Shown: in pieces, positions 48,301 to 59,200 of the stretch
Layout of the letters: every line of letters starts with the position of its first letter
Numbering within the stretch: position 1 is the first letter of the stretch
NCBI RefSeq assembly: GCF_000224145.3
Contig: NW_004190347.2
Coordinates: 377,967-441,966 of the forward strand
Source of the DNA: Ciona intestinalis
Lineage: Eukaryota; Chordata; Ascidiacea; Phlebobranchia; Cionidae
Reading direction: 5' to 3'
DNA length: 64,000 bases
Program-made: the position numbers and the translations under genes
The notes under the pieces: model-generated
The model's database searches: none
Told to the model about the DNA's origin: nothing
What the model saw: the letters and a program-made list of their open reading frames with translations, nothing else

Positions 48301-49027
48301 ACAGATTAAATATGTAATTGTAACTGAGTGTTATACATGGTTAAACGGTCCATTTGAAAAGTAAACGAGTGTATTTATAACTTTGTTGTGTATTGAGGTA
48401 ACATTAAGTTTAAGGACACGAATGATTAAATGTAACTTATTAATCCTTGAGTGCAAGGCAATGACAGTCGTTAAAACACGGGTGTTTTGTTTTATACACC
48501 TCGTGCCCGCTTACAAGTTGCCACGTATGTAAATTATCTATCCTAACATGGCGGGGCAACAACAGTCGTTATAACAAGAGTGTTTTGTTTACGAGTTACC
48601 ACGTAAAAGATGCGGACCTTCGTGGATTTTTAACCAAAATGCAACTACGCAACATACTCGTTGTTAGAAAAGCTACGTCCGTATATCAGTGTATAAATAA
48701 AGATGCACTATTTTTTAAACAAACGAACAAAAACGCTTTCGAAACTCGTACAGTAGCTTTTATGACGTTTATGCAATATATTTTAAAAAAGCGCGCAATT
48801 TTTAAATTGGGAATCCCCAAATCAAGGTTGTTTTACGAACAGCACAGAAATATGGCGGGGACTAGAAAAAAAATAATTAAAATTCCAAATTAAAGTAGCA
48901 ACAAACTTACGTGTGCCCGTTAAAGTGTTAAGGTCGCCACTCCATAGAGCTTGGTCCCCAATGTCTGGTCTTAAGTCTTTATTCACAACATTGTCCATTG
49001 ACCAATACAGATCGGGAGATGGGGTCA
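42347..49027 (-). CDS. LamG-type jellyroll, mucin stalk and TM exons of a receptor-like gene (3' part)
   Basis: Exons, 5' to 3' on the minus strand: 49027-48911, 45979-45860, 45199-45038, 44148-44054, 43802-43619, 42968-42783, 42483-42347 (stop). All junctions are in phase. The first five encode a concanavalin/LamG_3-like domain: LYWSMDNVVN, SISNWLYVREW, FAMYPHSNRVEYVAHVVF, PLNTWTHVAMTWSPENGVKF, YINGSEPSY, KLSIDIDEMKVWYREL. Exon 42968 is a Thr-rich stalk (KPTTKSPTTKTTTTATTK). The last exon gives one TM helix (AVSVGVGIALLAFIISLIVC) and a short basic tail RRSKEKKRGTAV. It is a type I surface protein. The first exon needs an upstream phase-1 donor, and the nearest compatible exon is 53817-53737, so this is probably the 3' half of the LDLa gene. 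Two of the duplicate exons lie at 46592-46498 and 47451-47290, one at 48231-48112. Confidence 0.85.
42587..42760. mobile_element. SINE remnant: tRNA A-box head fused to tail
   Basis: GGTGCCGTGGCAAAGTGGTTAGCGCC is tRNA A-box-like, followed at once by a reverse-oriented 98-bp tail unit, with the SINE body missing. Confidence 0.55.
43240..43575 (+). repeat. 98-bp SINE-tail array, about 3.3 copies
   Basis: Units with CGTGCCCGCTTAAGAGTTACC variants, in the intron between the stalk and the last LamG exon. Confidence 0.88.
44385..45028 (+). repeat. 97-bp tandem repeat, about 6.5 copies (first allele)
   Basis: Direct units CTATATGGGTGAGGTCCTAC … GCACATTCTATT. The equivalent array in the second allele (46830-47278) has about 4.5 units. 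In the LamG intron between exons 45038-45199 and 44054-44148. Confidence 0.93.
46305..46354. other. Assembly gap (50 N) between allelic contigs
   Basis: The sequence before the gap ends TCCTAACATGGCGGGG and reappears at about 48540-48556. The sequence after it (GGTGAAAACTACTTGAGG) matches about 43913. Again, two overlapping alleles are laid end to end. Confidence 0.9.
46355..48556 (-). other. Second (allelic) copy of three LamG exons
   Basis: Exon copies at 46592-46498, 47451-47290 and 48231-48112 correspond to 44148-44054, 45199-45038 and 45979-45860. Introns align almost base for base (for example 45240-46290 with 47490-48545). Differences are a handful of substitutions and the 97-bp repeat number. 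Only the 49027 exon is present once, and the exons 43802 onward are present once, so a true protein would use one copy. Confidence 0.88.
46830..47278 (+). repeat. 97-bp tandem repeat, about 4.5 copies (second allele)
   Basis: Same orientation and flanks as 44385-45028 but about two units shorter. Confidence 0.92.
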
Positions 49028-49378
49028 CTGGAAAAGGGACAAAAACCAGTTTTGAATAGATGTAACTGATTTATTTATTGTAACATAGTAGGATAACGAC
49101 AGTAGTTATAACAAAGGTGTTATGTTTAATACACCTCGTTTTCCGCTTACGAGTTACCACGTATGTAACTTTTTTGAATGATTGTCTTTCTGTATAGCTG
49201 ACAATTTGGACAAGTCATTAGTGAACCAGGGTTGGAGCAATTGCCGTTCAGTGTCTTGCCTAAGGACACATACGCCCACAATGGTATACATCTAGTCTGG
49301 AGGCGAGCGTCTGTGCTACAGCGCTATTTAACGACAACAACTTTGCAGGAGACACATTAGTTTGTGGCGTCTATAGTA

Positions 49379-49562
49379 GTACTGTGGGGTAAGATGAGAC
49401 ACCTTTAACACGTAATATCCAAATGCCCTGATCGTGTTTTAACAATTAACAACGGTCTATGGGAGTCGTGAGGATACGATTTTATAATTCTTTGAATGTT
49501 CTTTGTTTACCACCAAATGCGACGATAAAATAGAGTGTCCCATCTTCCCCACCCTACTTTAT
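49379..49562. mobile_element. MITE copy
   Basis: Left end ACTGTGGGGTAAGATGAGAC, right end GTCCCATCTTCCCCACCCTA; a hybrid of the two terminal subtypes. Confidence 0.85.
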
Positions 49563-50230
49563 ATAACGAGAGTCTATATTTTACTTTAGTTATAATTGTC
49601 TCACTCTGCGCTAGCGAAGAAAATCGTCAACACCAGGACTTGAATCATATTTATCTTGAGCATTATGCAACTGAATATTATACGCTCTACTAAAAAGGTG
49701 CCTGAAAAAAGATCCTAAAAATTATACACAAGTGATAAGTCGAAATCGCGTGTACGTCTAGCAAATCCACCAATTTTCGTTGCAAAACTTTATCCCTAAA
49801 ACCCAAAATGCAGCGTAGTTTACGCTTACTATTATGCTTACCAAACGAAAACATCTTAAAATAGTTTTCACCCGTTTTAGAACGGTCTCGCCTAAAAAAA
49901 CACACAAATTATTTCTTTTGAAGTCCCTTAAGTGAGCACTTTAATACACAAGACTCGAATCGCTGGCGGGCCACGCTAAAGGGTTGGGCTACTTTACTCC
50001 AGGCCCCATGACATTAACCGCATATTCTATAGTGACTTGAACCTGAGCCCACTTTAAAATCACAGAGGGCTCAAGTCATGCGTGACCTTTATCGGGAACA
50101 ACATTTCCGCAAACACGAAAAGATGTTTTTCGGTTTCAGTTTTAGCTTTCTGGTTACAAAAGCAACAAAACAACAGTCGTTAAACACGCTAATGTAAAAT
50201 TACTTGTCAAATCGTAGCATAAATATACAT

Positions 50231-50422
50231 ATGGTAGAGTGGGAAAGACGGGACACCTTTAGCACATAATATTCAAATATCCTGATCGTGTTTTAAACGA
50301 TTAACAACTGTCTATGGGTGACGTGAGGATACGGTTTTATAATTCTTGAAATGTTCTTTCTTTACTACCAAACGGGACGAGGAGATAGAATGAAAAGGTG
50401 TCTCATCTTTTCCATCCTACTT
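50231..50422. mobile_element. MITE copy
   Basis: Left end ATGGTAGAGTGGGAAAGACG, right end GGTGTCTCATCTTTTCCATC; decayed termini, intact core. Confidence 0.82.
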
Positions 50423-50892
50423 GTATATGAATTCATTTATAATAGGAATTGATCTAACACGTCGCGTTTTACCTCTAAACTTTATAATTACATTCTTTCA
50501 ATTAAAATTAAAAAGGCCACGTCATTTCCGTCACTTTAGCTTGCTTCAAACTAACTCTTTTAATTTGAATTGACGACCACACTTCACAAACTTTCTAAAC
50601 CATGTTTTGTTCTAACTGCTATAGTTTGGTTGCTAAATCCAGTTTGGTGAGACCTTGGTCAAAAATTAACTTCTGGGAAAATAAGCGGCAGTTATAAAGA
50701 GTCAAACTAACTTCTGAATTAAATCCACTGCAAATAAGTTGATCATTGGACGTGAATTGCTAACAAAGCCAGTTCTATTCACTGCCACTGTGGCAATATA
50801 TACGTTGTGGTTTCAATCAAAGCCGTTCATACGAGAAATATTGAATGGGCAACCCTATAGTGACGGGTGATGTGGTTAGTACGCCTATAGTT

Positions 50893-50924
<32 letters not shown>

Positions 50925-50927
<3 letters not shown>

Positions 50928-51112
50928 ATTGGGTGAGTTGGGACACCTTTTAACTCTATTTCTCGTCCAATGTAGTAGTAAACAAGAAACGTTTACAGAA
51001 TTATAAAACTATATGCCCATGACTCTCATAGACCGTTGTTAATTGTTTAAAACACGATAAGGATATTTGGATATTATGTGCCAAAGGTGTCCCATCTTTT
51101 CCCACCCTATTA
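50925..51112. mobile_element. MITE inserted in a TA microsatellite
   Basis: Left end GGATTGGGTGAGTTGGGACA, right end GGTGTCCCATCTTTTCCCAC; TATATA tracts on both sides. Confidence 0.82.
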
Positions 51113-52260
51113 TATATATATATAGTCTACAAGTCTACGTATATAATACTAGCGTTGCCAATGTGGTCTGCTCAGTGCACAAAATTGTTCAATATGTCCG
51201 TAATTTCTAAGCCTGTTACGTATTCCTGCCCTGTGTACTCAGTAGGCTATGCGTAGCCATATATAAAGCACCTAGTATAGATGCATTGATTAAAAACGTT
51301 TAAAATAAGGCTCAAACGCGATAAATAATTGAATTGCTGGTTTGTAAGTATGGCGCAGCATAGGAGCTATGTTGTAAGACACACTGACAGACTACAAACC
51401 TCTCCAACTTGTATTCGTATGGCACTATGTAAAGTATATCGCATTGAACATTAAAACAGTGTAATTTAAAACTATAAAAAAATATAATTTAAAAAAAGTA
51501 ACTTGACTGCAAGGGCTCATAACGTTCAAATATAAGTTCGTCAGTTTTCAATAAAGAAACGCGCTTTCAATCACTGAAAATATTGCCTGACGCTCAATTG
51601 TTATCTAGAAGATTGCGACTCCAGTAAGAAACAGCATTCACTTAAACGCAGTAACCGAAAAAAAACGAAAGGCGCCCCGCAATCAGTGAAACACACTGAC
51701 CTAAAGCATTGCCTAAACCTCAATCGATGTGAAACTAAGATCGCCAATGACGCTTGACATGCTGTTAAAGGGACCACGTCAATCAACCGGATCGAGGAAC
51801 CTACATTACATCTGTATGTCATAATCAAGTAGTTTCACCGCATGTCCCTTAGTTCACCCTGTCTGTCTGTGGTCATATAACACATATACAGATATAATGC
51901 AGATAAACAAAACAAATTCTTCCATAAAGTTACATACGTTGTAACTCGTAAGCGAGCACGAGGTGTATGAAACAGAACACCCGTGTTATAACGACTGTCG
52001 TTGCCCCGCCATGCGAGGATAAACAAGTTACATTCGTTCAATTGTACCTGTGTTTTATAAACACAAAGATTTCACCATATCCCGTACGCATGGTTGTTTC
52101 GCCATAGGACGAGCAAAACAATGCTGACTGTTGCGTCACAAGGCACACATGCTTTTTGTGTGACGTAACATTAGATGTTTTGTGTAACTCACGCGATACA
52201 ATAGTTTACGTTGTCTTGCGAAACATATACACGAGGTATTGTATAAATTTTATTTACTTA

Positions 52261-52580
52261 TATAGTAGGGTGGGGTAAGATGATACATGTTTTCATTCTC
52301 ATTTATCGTCCGTTTGGTGGTATATAAAAATATTTACAAGATTATATAGTAGAGTGGGGGAAGATAGGACACCTTTTCATTCTTTTTTCTCGTTCCACAT
52401 TTGGTAGTAAACAATATTAATTTAAAAAATTATAAAAATGTATCCGCACGGCTCCTATAGATCGTTGTTAATTGTTTGAAACACGATCAGGATATTTATA
52501 TATTATGTGCTAAAGGTGTCCCATCTTCCCCCACTCTACTATATAACCGTATCATCACGACTCGTTTTTAAGAAGAGTGT
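52261..52580. mobile_element. Nested MITE pair
   Basis: The outer copy starts TATAGTAGGGTGGGGTAAGA and is broken at ACAAGATTATATA by a full second copy (52347-52543, AGAGTGGGGGAAGATAGGAC to CCATCTTCCCCCACTCTACT). It resumes with ACCGTATCATCACGACTC and then loses its 3' end. Confidence 0.82.
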
Positions 52581-52739
52581 TTTAACGACTGTCGTTTTGT
52601 AGCTAATTTCTTTTTCTTCGTTGTTTAATTAATATGGCTAAGATAAATAGAAGGAATGTTCGTGCTATTAATGTTACGAGCGTTGAAAAAATGACTACCT
52701 TAGGTGGGATTCGAACACGGTTTAGAGGTAGTAAATATG

Positions 52740-52746
52740 AAAAAAA
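52740..52746 (-). terminator. Pol III oligo-T terminator of the SRP RNA gene
   Basis: A run of seven T on the minus strand directly after CAGGACCCGATCC, where a pol III transcript of this type should stop. Confidence 0.8.
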
Positions 52747-53041
52747 GGATCGGGTCCTGCGATATTGACTGGGCTGTGACACTCCGCCTATTCACAGGCG
52801 CTATCCCGCTACTGATCAACGTGGGAACTTTTGGCTGCTCCCTTTCGGGCCTCGCCCGGTTCGTTCCTCCTTAGACAACCTGGCCACCCCAAGCTCCCCC
52901 GGGATGTCCATATTGACGCCGAGCTTAGCGCGGACGCCCGATCGACATAGGGCAGAGCGCCACAGGGCTCCCAATCTCACGCCGTCCTCCAACCCAAGCC
53001 TCCAAGTAACTGGATTACAGGCGCACGCCACAACGCCCGGC
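52747..53041 (-). ncRNA. Signal recognition particle RNA (7SL RNA)
   Basis: About 295 nt, close to the human 299. Read on the minus strand it starts GCCGGGCGTTGTGGCGTGCG and CCTGTAATCCAG (Alu domain, with GGAGGCTTGGGTTGGAGGAC). It continues CGATCGGGCGTCCGCGCTAA and ATATGGACATCCCGGGGGAG. The conserved S-domain core follows: CCAGGTTGTCTAAGGAGGAA, the helix 8 hairpin CCCGAAAGGGAGCAGCC with a GAAA tetraloop and AGCA internal loop, then GTTGATCAGTAGCGGGATAG and CGCCTGTGAATAG. It ends just before seven T. It is much more GC-rich than its surroundings. SRP RNA scaffolds SRP9/14, 19, 54, 68/72 for co-translational targeting. A minus-strand ORF across it is spurious. It lies within, and on the same strand as, the receptor-like gene. 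Whether it is the functional locus or a good pseudogene cannot be proven here, but the ends and upstream sites argue for function. Confidence 0.95.
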
Positions 53042-53061
53042 GAAAATTGAGTGTCGAAACC

Positions 53062-53108
53062 TCGTATATGAACCAACGAGACGCTCCGCCCACTCTTTTG
53101 TGACGTCA
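53062..53108 (-). promoter_or_regulatory. Upstream elements of the SRP RNA gene (CRE/ATF site, TATA-like)
   Basis: TGACGTCA at 53101-53108 is about 60 nt upstream of the RNA start. A TATA-like TATAT on the minus strand at about 53062-53066 is 21-25 nt upstream. Vertebrate 7SL genes need an upstream ATF/CRE site about 50 nt from the start in addition to internal boxes, so the arrangement matches known practice. Confidence 0.6.
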
Positions 53109-53299
53109 TTTGATTGACAGGCGCGACATATAAACACTAACGTGCAATAAATATCTCGTTTCTCGCAAACAATAATCAAAAAACAGTCCCTCACAAAGTT
53201 TCATACGTGCTTAAAAAAATTACATTCATTTAAATTTTAAAATATACCAATATTTTTCCATGATTTATTTGTGCAAAGCTTTAAATCTCAAAACCAATA

Positions 53300-56200
53300 C
53301 TATGACGTCATCATGACGTAACGATTGAATACGTCATTCCACACTGGTTGGATTCCTTGGGCCCAAAAGTCGTTGTCTCGTTTCCACATTTGCATCAGTG
53401 CTTGTGAGCCATCTAAAATGAATATTCTTTGTTTACTACCAAATGGGACGATAAAAGAGAATGAAAATATATAAACCATTCTACCCCAACCTACTATATA
53501 TGTGTTACTCTTTAAAAACATTTAGTGACTTATGACCTCGTGGGTGGAAACTTGAGTGAATTATCAATGGTTGCCACTCCCATGCCCACAGTCGAGTTCC
53601 TGAAGCTTTTGCAGTGTGTGGATAAGCAGACATGACTTTTGGTTGGTTTGGTCATTTATATCCTCATAAGTGGAACTTGATTGACTTATCCATGGTTGCC
53701 ACTCCCATATTAAGAGGTTATAAACATAATAATCACCTGTGGTTGACACTTGACAGTAGCAGAAGTCGCAATCGAACAAATCCTTCACGCATGACTGGAG
53801 GGAGCACGTGACCTCGCCTAGTGACGTACAATCCCATGTGACGTCACCAACTGTTGAATAAACATTTAAAATACTAGTTTAACTAACAATCGGGAAATCG
53901 TGGATTTAATTGTCCCTGGACACGACACGACACGTAATTCCAAATTCTCACCATTTAGACATTTCGTTGGGTTGGAGCAATCCTTGCCTAAGGCCACATA
54001 CACCAACAGTGGAAGTGGCGGCGTCAAGCCTCGAACCCAGTGACGCATTTTAACGTCAACCGTACATATAACACACTAATGACCACTGGGTTGGTTAAGT
54101 GTCTTGTCCAAGGCCTTATACACCCATAAAAGCGGCGGCGTCAAGCCTCGAACCCAGTGACGCATTTTAACGTCAACCATACCCTAACCACTTATCTACT
54201 GATATACTAACCCTACCTCCCATTACACCAACGTATCGCTTTAACATCGGCAACCACGTCCCATACATTGTATTTCTCCATGCCGTGTATGTTGATGTCC
54301 AGTTCGCCAAGTTTTGACTCCCGCAAGATGGCGGTACTGAACACAAATGAGGTCTTGTTACATATTATACGCGGGTGATGAAGTATTTAATTTAAAGAAG
54401 TCGTTTTGTAAGTTTTATTAAATAACTGCACCTTATTTACCATCGCGTAGTTGGGCAACGATAGTTGTTTTTACGAGTCATTCCCGTTAAANNNNNNNNN
54501 NNNNNNNNNNNNNNNNNNNNNNNNNNNNNNNNNNNNNNNNNNNNNNNNNNNNNNNNNNNNNNNNNNNNNNNNNNNNNNNNNNNNNNNNNNNNNNNNNNNN
54601 NNNNNNNNNNNNNNNNNNNNNNNNNNNNNNNNNNNNNNNNNNNNNNNNNNNNNNNNNNNNNNNNNNNNNNNNNNNNNNNNNNNNNNNNNNNNNNNNNNNN
54701 NNNNNNNNNNNNNNNNNNNNNNNNNNNNNNNNNNNNNNNNNNNNNNNNNNNNNNNNNNNNNNNNNNNNNNNNNNNNNNNNNNNNNNNNNNNNNGGCAGGC
54801 GCGCTAACCACTACGCCACGGCGCCGGACGCATCGAGCCTCGAACCCATAACGTGTGGGCTGGAGACAATCGCGTTAAACATGAGTATCACAATATCTTT
54901 CCATTTTCATTTATACAGTTGGGTGGGAGAAGATGGGACATCTTTTCATTTTATTTTTTAGTCTCATTTAGTAGTAAACAAAGAACATTCAATGAATTAT
55001 AAAACAGTGTCCTCACGCCTCCCATAGACCGTTGTTTATAGTTTAAAACACGATCTGGGTTTTGGGATATTATGAGCTGAAGGTGTCCCGTCTTTCCCAA
55101 CCTACTATAGAATAGGAGTCCATACGAACTAAACTAAACAGCAAAAGCGTGGGTGAGCCTTGAACCATGGACCCTTAGGTTGCCTAAATGAATTTATTTT
55201 AAGCGCAAAGCAATTGCAGATTTATTGCATAGAATGGATGGGATGAGGTGTGAGCATAGATATCAAATATAACAAACATGTTAGAACTTGATTGGCACCT
55301 CAATAATGGAAAAATACAAAATACATCGTCAATTAAAAAAATAAGTTTAAAATAATTACAGAAATTTTGCAAATTATCTACAAGATTATTTGTTTTATAT
55401 GGTTAAAGTAATTATCCAATTAATGAATGAAATATTAAGTGCTCACTGCGTTAAAACAAATGGTTAACAAAAAAAGGGCCTGCCCTGGTGGAATGTTGCT
55501 CAACAACAGTTAAAATATTGAATAAAATAAACAAAAGTATGGGGTGAGGGGTAATACATGGGTGTTGCACACCATATATGAATGAATGTATAAATGTAAT
55601 CTATTTATCCTCGCATGGCGGGGCAATGACAGTCGTTATAACAGGGGTGTTCTGTTTCATACACCTCGTACCCGCTTACAAGTTACCACAAATGTTTTTT
55701 GGGGGGAGGATTTTACATACATGGTGGCCTCATACACCTCATGCTCACTGTTCAGTTATGAAGTAACTTTTTATAAGTATTTGATTGACAAGTATGAAGC
55801 AGATATTACAAATAAAGCAATGATTATGTTGTGCATGCAGAAGAAGGAAATAAAATATGATGACGCGATGCTATAGTACCGTGGAAATAGCTAAAAACAA
55901 CAAAAAACTTTAAAATTAACAAAATAATGTAAAACTCCAGAAAAATCAAAATTAAAAAATAATGGATTAAAAAAAAATGTTGGAGTTTAGAAACAGTTTC
56001 AAGCAATAGAAAGTTTCAAGAATTGTTTTTGCTGAAATTTGTTTTTAAATTTGAATCTTTCCAGTTAGTAACTCCAGCGTAGAAATGAATTAACTTTGCC
56101 AAAACATGAGGAAAGCAATCAAGATGATATCTGTAAGTAATGTGCGAAGTGTTACAAGCATATAATTAAAATTAATGTGTTAATTATGCTGCTTTTGCTA

Positions 56201-59200
56201 CTAGTTATAGAAAAATCAAGGGATTTTTTTGGAATGGGTGGGACTTTTTTTGGGGGGTAAAATATATTTTTGAGCAAAAACTTTTTTGGGGGGATCTAAT
56301 ACTTGAAAATTGCCCTCTGATAAAACGTTAATTTTTATGAAACCAACATTTTGTCTGCCATACAGTAAGATTCTACCACCAGTAGTGTAATATTAGATAA
56401 CCAACATCATACCATGATAAAGTCTCAGGGTATGGCAGATGAAATGTTGGTGCAATGAAAATTAACATTTTTTTTTTGCCAGAAAGAACCTGAATAAATG
56501 TAACTTACTTTATTCTCACATGGCCGGGCAACGACAGTTGTTATAACACGGGTGTTCTGTTTCATACACCTCGTGCCGCTTACGAGTTACCACGTATGTA
56601 ACTTATTTATCCTCGCATGGCGGGTAACGACAGTCGTCATAACACAGGTGTTCTGTTTCATACACCACGTGCCAGCTTACCAGTTACCATGTATGTAACT
56701 TTGTGGGTGAATGATAATTTTAAAGTATAGCATGTGTTAATTTATTTTAAAAAATGTGGAAATCTTCCTTAATTCCATGTCCTATGGCATGCTACGTTGT
56801 AAGACCTCACCCGAATAGAATACAAATAGAAATATCAAATTAAGCAAAATTTTCTAAAGCACCAATCCAGCGCATGCAGCAAATTAATTAATTTAATGAT
56901 TATTATGGCAGCTCATACATTGGCTGAACTAATGTATCAAAAGCTTTTATGGTTCGTGGCTCCTCGGAAATGTGTATTATTTAAGTATTTTCTTGTTTTA
57001 TTTTAAATTTTGATATTTTTTGCAACTTTCAAAAAAAGCCACCAAAAATTTTAACTTAGCAATTTTTTACAAAATATTCAACCCCCCAAACCACCACCCA
57101 TATACCACACATAGAAATAACATACATGTTCCCATAGTAGGGGTAACCACTGATGCGTGACAAGCAGCAGGATCAGGGTTGTTCCAAGTTAACAATTTCC
57201 CGGTATTTGAACATGTGACCTCCGTACAGTTGTTGGCTTTGATGGTCGAACCTGTAGGGGGGTTAAGTTAAATGAATGTAACTTATTTATCCTCACATTG
57301 CCGCAAAACAACCGTTGTTATAACACGGGTGTTATTACCACGTATGTAGCTTATTTACCCTCGAATAGCAGGGCAATGACAGTTGTTATAACACGGGTGT
57401 TCTGTTTCATACACCTCGTGCCTGCTTACAAGTTACCACGTATGTAACTTATTTATCCTCGCATAGCGGGGCAATGACATTCGATTATAACACGGGTGTT
57501 CTGTTTCATACACATCGTGCTCGCTTACAAGTTACCACTTATGTAACTTATTTATCCTTGCATGGCGGGGCAACAACAGTCGTTATAACATGGGTGTTCT
57601 GTTTCATACACCTCGTGCCCGCTTACAAGTTACCACGTATGTAACTTATTTATCCTTGTGTGGTGGGGCAATGACATTAATTACCTGCAGGATAAACCGT
57701 TCCTTCGAACACACAAGTTGGGGTCGACGCCGTGGTTGGTCGGGGTGTGAATGATGTTTCCATTGATGTGGATGGGGTGGTGGGGGTTGTTACTTCTGCT
57801 GTCGTAGAATCTGTTGTTGTGGGTGCTGGGCGGGGTAAAAATATAAGTTTTAAAACCTGGAAATAGTTTGTAGCCAACTAAGGCCCAAGTCCAAGGTCTC
57901 ATGGCATGCCTTGCATAGGACCTTACAGAATAGAACGCTCATCAGTTTAGGGTAATGGCGTAACTCTTTTTTACCCTCAGGCCTTACCAACCATTTTGAA
58001 TACACCATGTGTGTCTGGTGTATGGGAAGACACCCATGTTGTAACTCGACAGTGAGCATGAGGTGTATGAATACACCATGTGTGTCTGGTGTATAAGAAG
58101 ACACCCATGTTATAACTCGACAGTGAGCATGAGGTGTATGAATACACCATGTGTGTCTGGTGTATAGGAAGACACCCATGTTATAACTCGACAGTGAGCA
58201 TGAGGTGTATGAATACACCATGTGTGTCTGGTGTATAAGAAGACACCCATGTTATAACTCGACAGTGAGCATGAGGTGTATGAATGAACTATGTGTGTCT
58301 GGTGTATAAGAAGACACCCATGTTATAACTCGACAGTGAGCATGAGGTGTATGAATACACTATGTGTGTCTGGTGTATAAGAAGACACTCATGTTATAAC
58401 TCGACAGTGAGCATGAGGTGTATGAATGCACCATGTGTGTCTGGTGTATAAGAATACACCCATGTTATAACTTGTGATAAAGTAACTCATTATATTTGGG
58501 TTTAACAAACTAAAACGATGGATATCTACGAACATCAGAAATAAAGGCAGCAGAAATAAAAGCGCCGGAATGTTATCGAGACGAAGTAGCAATTAAACTA
58601 CTACCACACAACTCAACAGTGAGCATAAAGTATCCCAACTTCCTAAACAAAGCACATCATACAATAGGAGGGGTTGTACCTGCTGCTTGACAGTTGTTTT
58701 CATCTGAGTTGTCACTACAGTCAGACCTCCCATCACACTTAGATGAGAGTTGAATGCAAACTCCGTCACTTAAGCATTCAAACTGGTCGGCATCACAAGT
58801 ATCGTATTCAGCGAAGGTTGTAGAAGTTAGTGAGGCTGTGGTGGTGGTGGCTGGTTGGGGTAAGAATATATTATTATATTATTGAGTGTTAAAATAAGTT
58901 AGTTTTATAAATCGAGCCAAAATTCCCCTAAACAAAACACATACAATAAAATGGGGTTGTACCTGCTGCTTGACAATTGTTTTCATCTGAGTTGTCACTA
59001 CAGTCAGACCTCCCATCACACTTAGATGAGAGTTGAATGCAAACCCCGTCACTTAAGCATTCAAACTGGTCGGCATCACAAGTATCGTATTCAGCGAAGG
59101 TTGTAGAAGTTAGTGAGGCTGTGGTGGTGGTGGGTGCTGGGCGGGGTAAAAATATAAGTTTTAAAACCTGGAAATAGTTTGTAGCCAACTAAGGCCCAAG

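Larger units (their letters stand above)
49028..52746. other. Intronic/intergenic region with repeats; no exon recognised
   Basis: Contains a SINE-tail unit and SINE body (49050-49310), MITEs at 49379, 50231, 50925 and 52261, a TA microsatellite (about 50895-50925) and a reverse SINE-tail unit (51925-52035). Short frames at 49690-49905 and 51601-51828 have no splice context or family resemblance. No first exon for the LamG part was found here, which favours continuity with the LDLa exons upstream. Confidence 0.55.

Noticed and set aside
48585..48893. Plus-strand 102-aa ORF (MFTSYHVKDADLRGFLTK…)
   Set aside because: It begins in a SINE-tail unit and continues through an AT-rich dispersed-repeat-like stretch next to a receptor exon on the other strand. 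No family resemblance and no splice context.
51601..51828. Minus-strand ORF MIMTYRCNVGSSIRLIDVV…
   Set aside because: No splice sites, no family similarity, no compositional contrast with surroundings.
52816..53109. Minus-strand 97-aa ORF, relatively GC-rich
   Set aside because: It lies over the SRP RNA; the RNA identity explains the composition.
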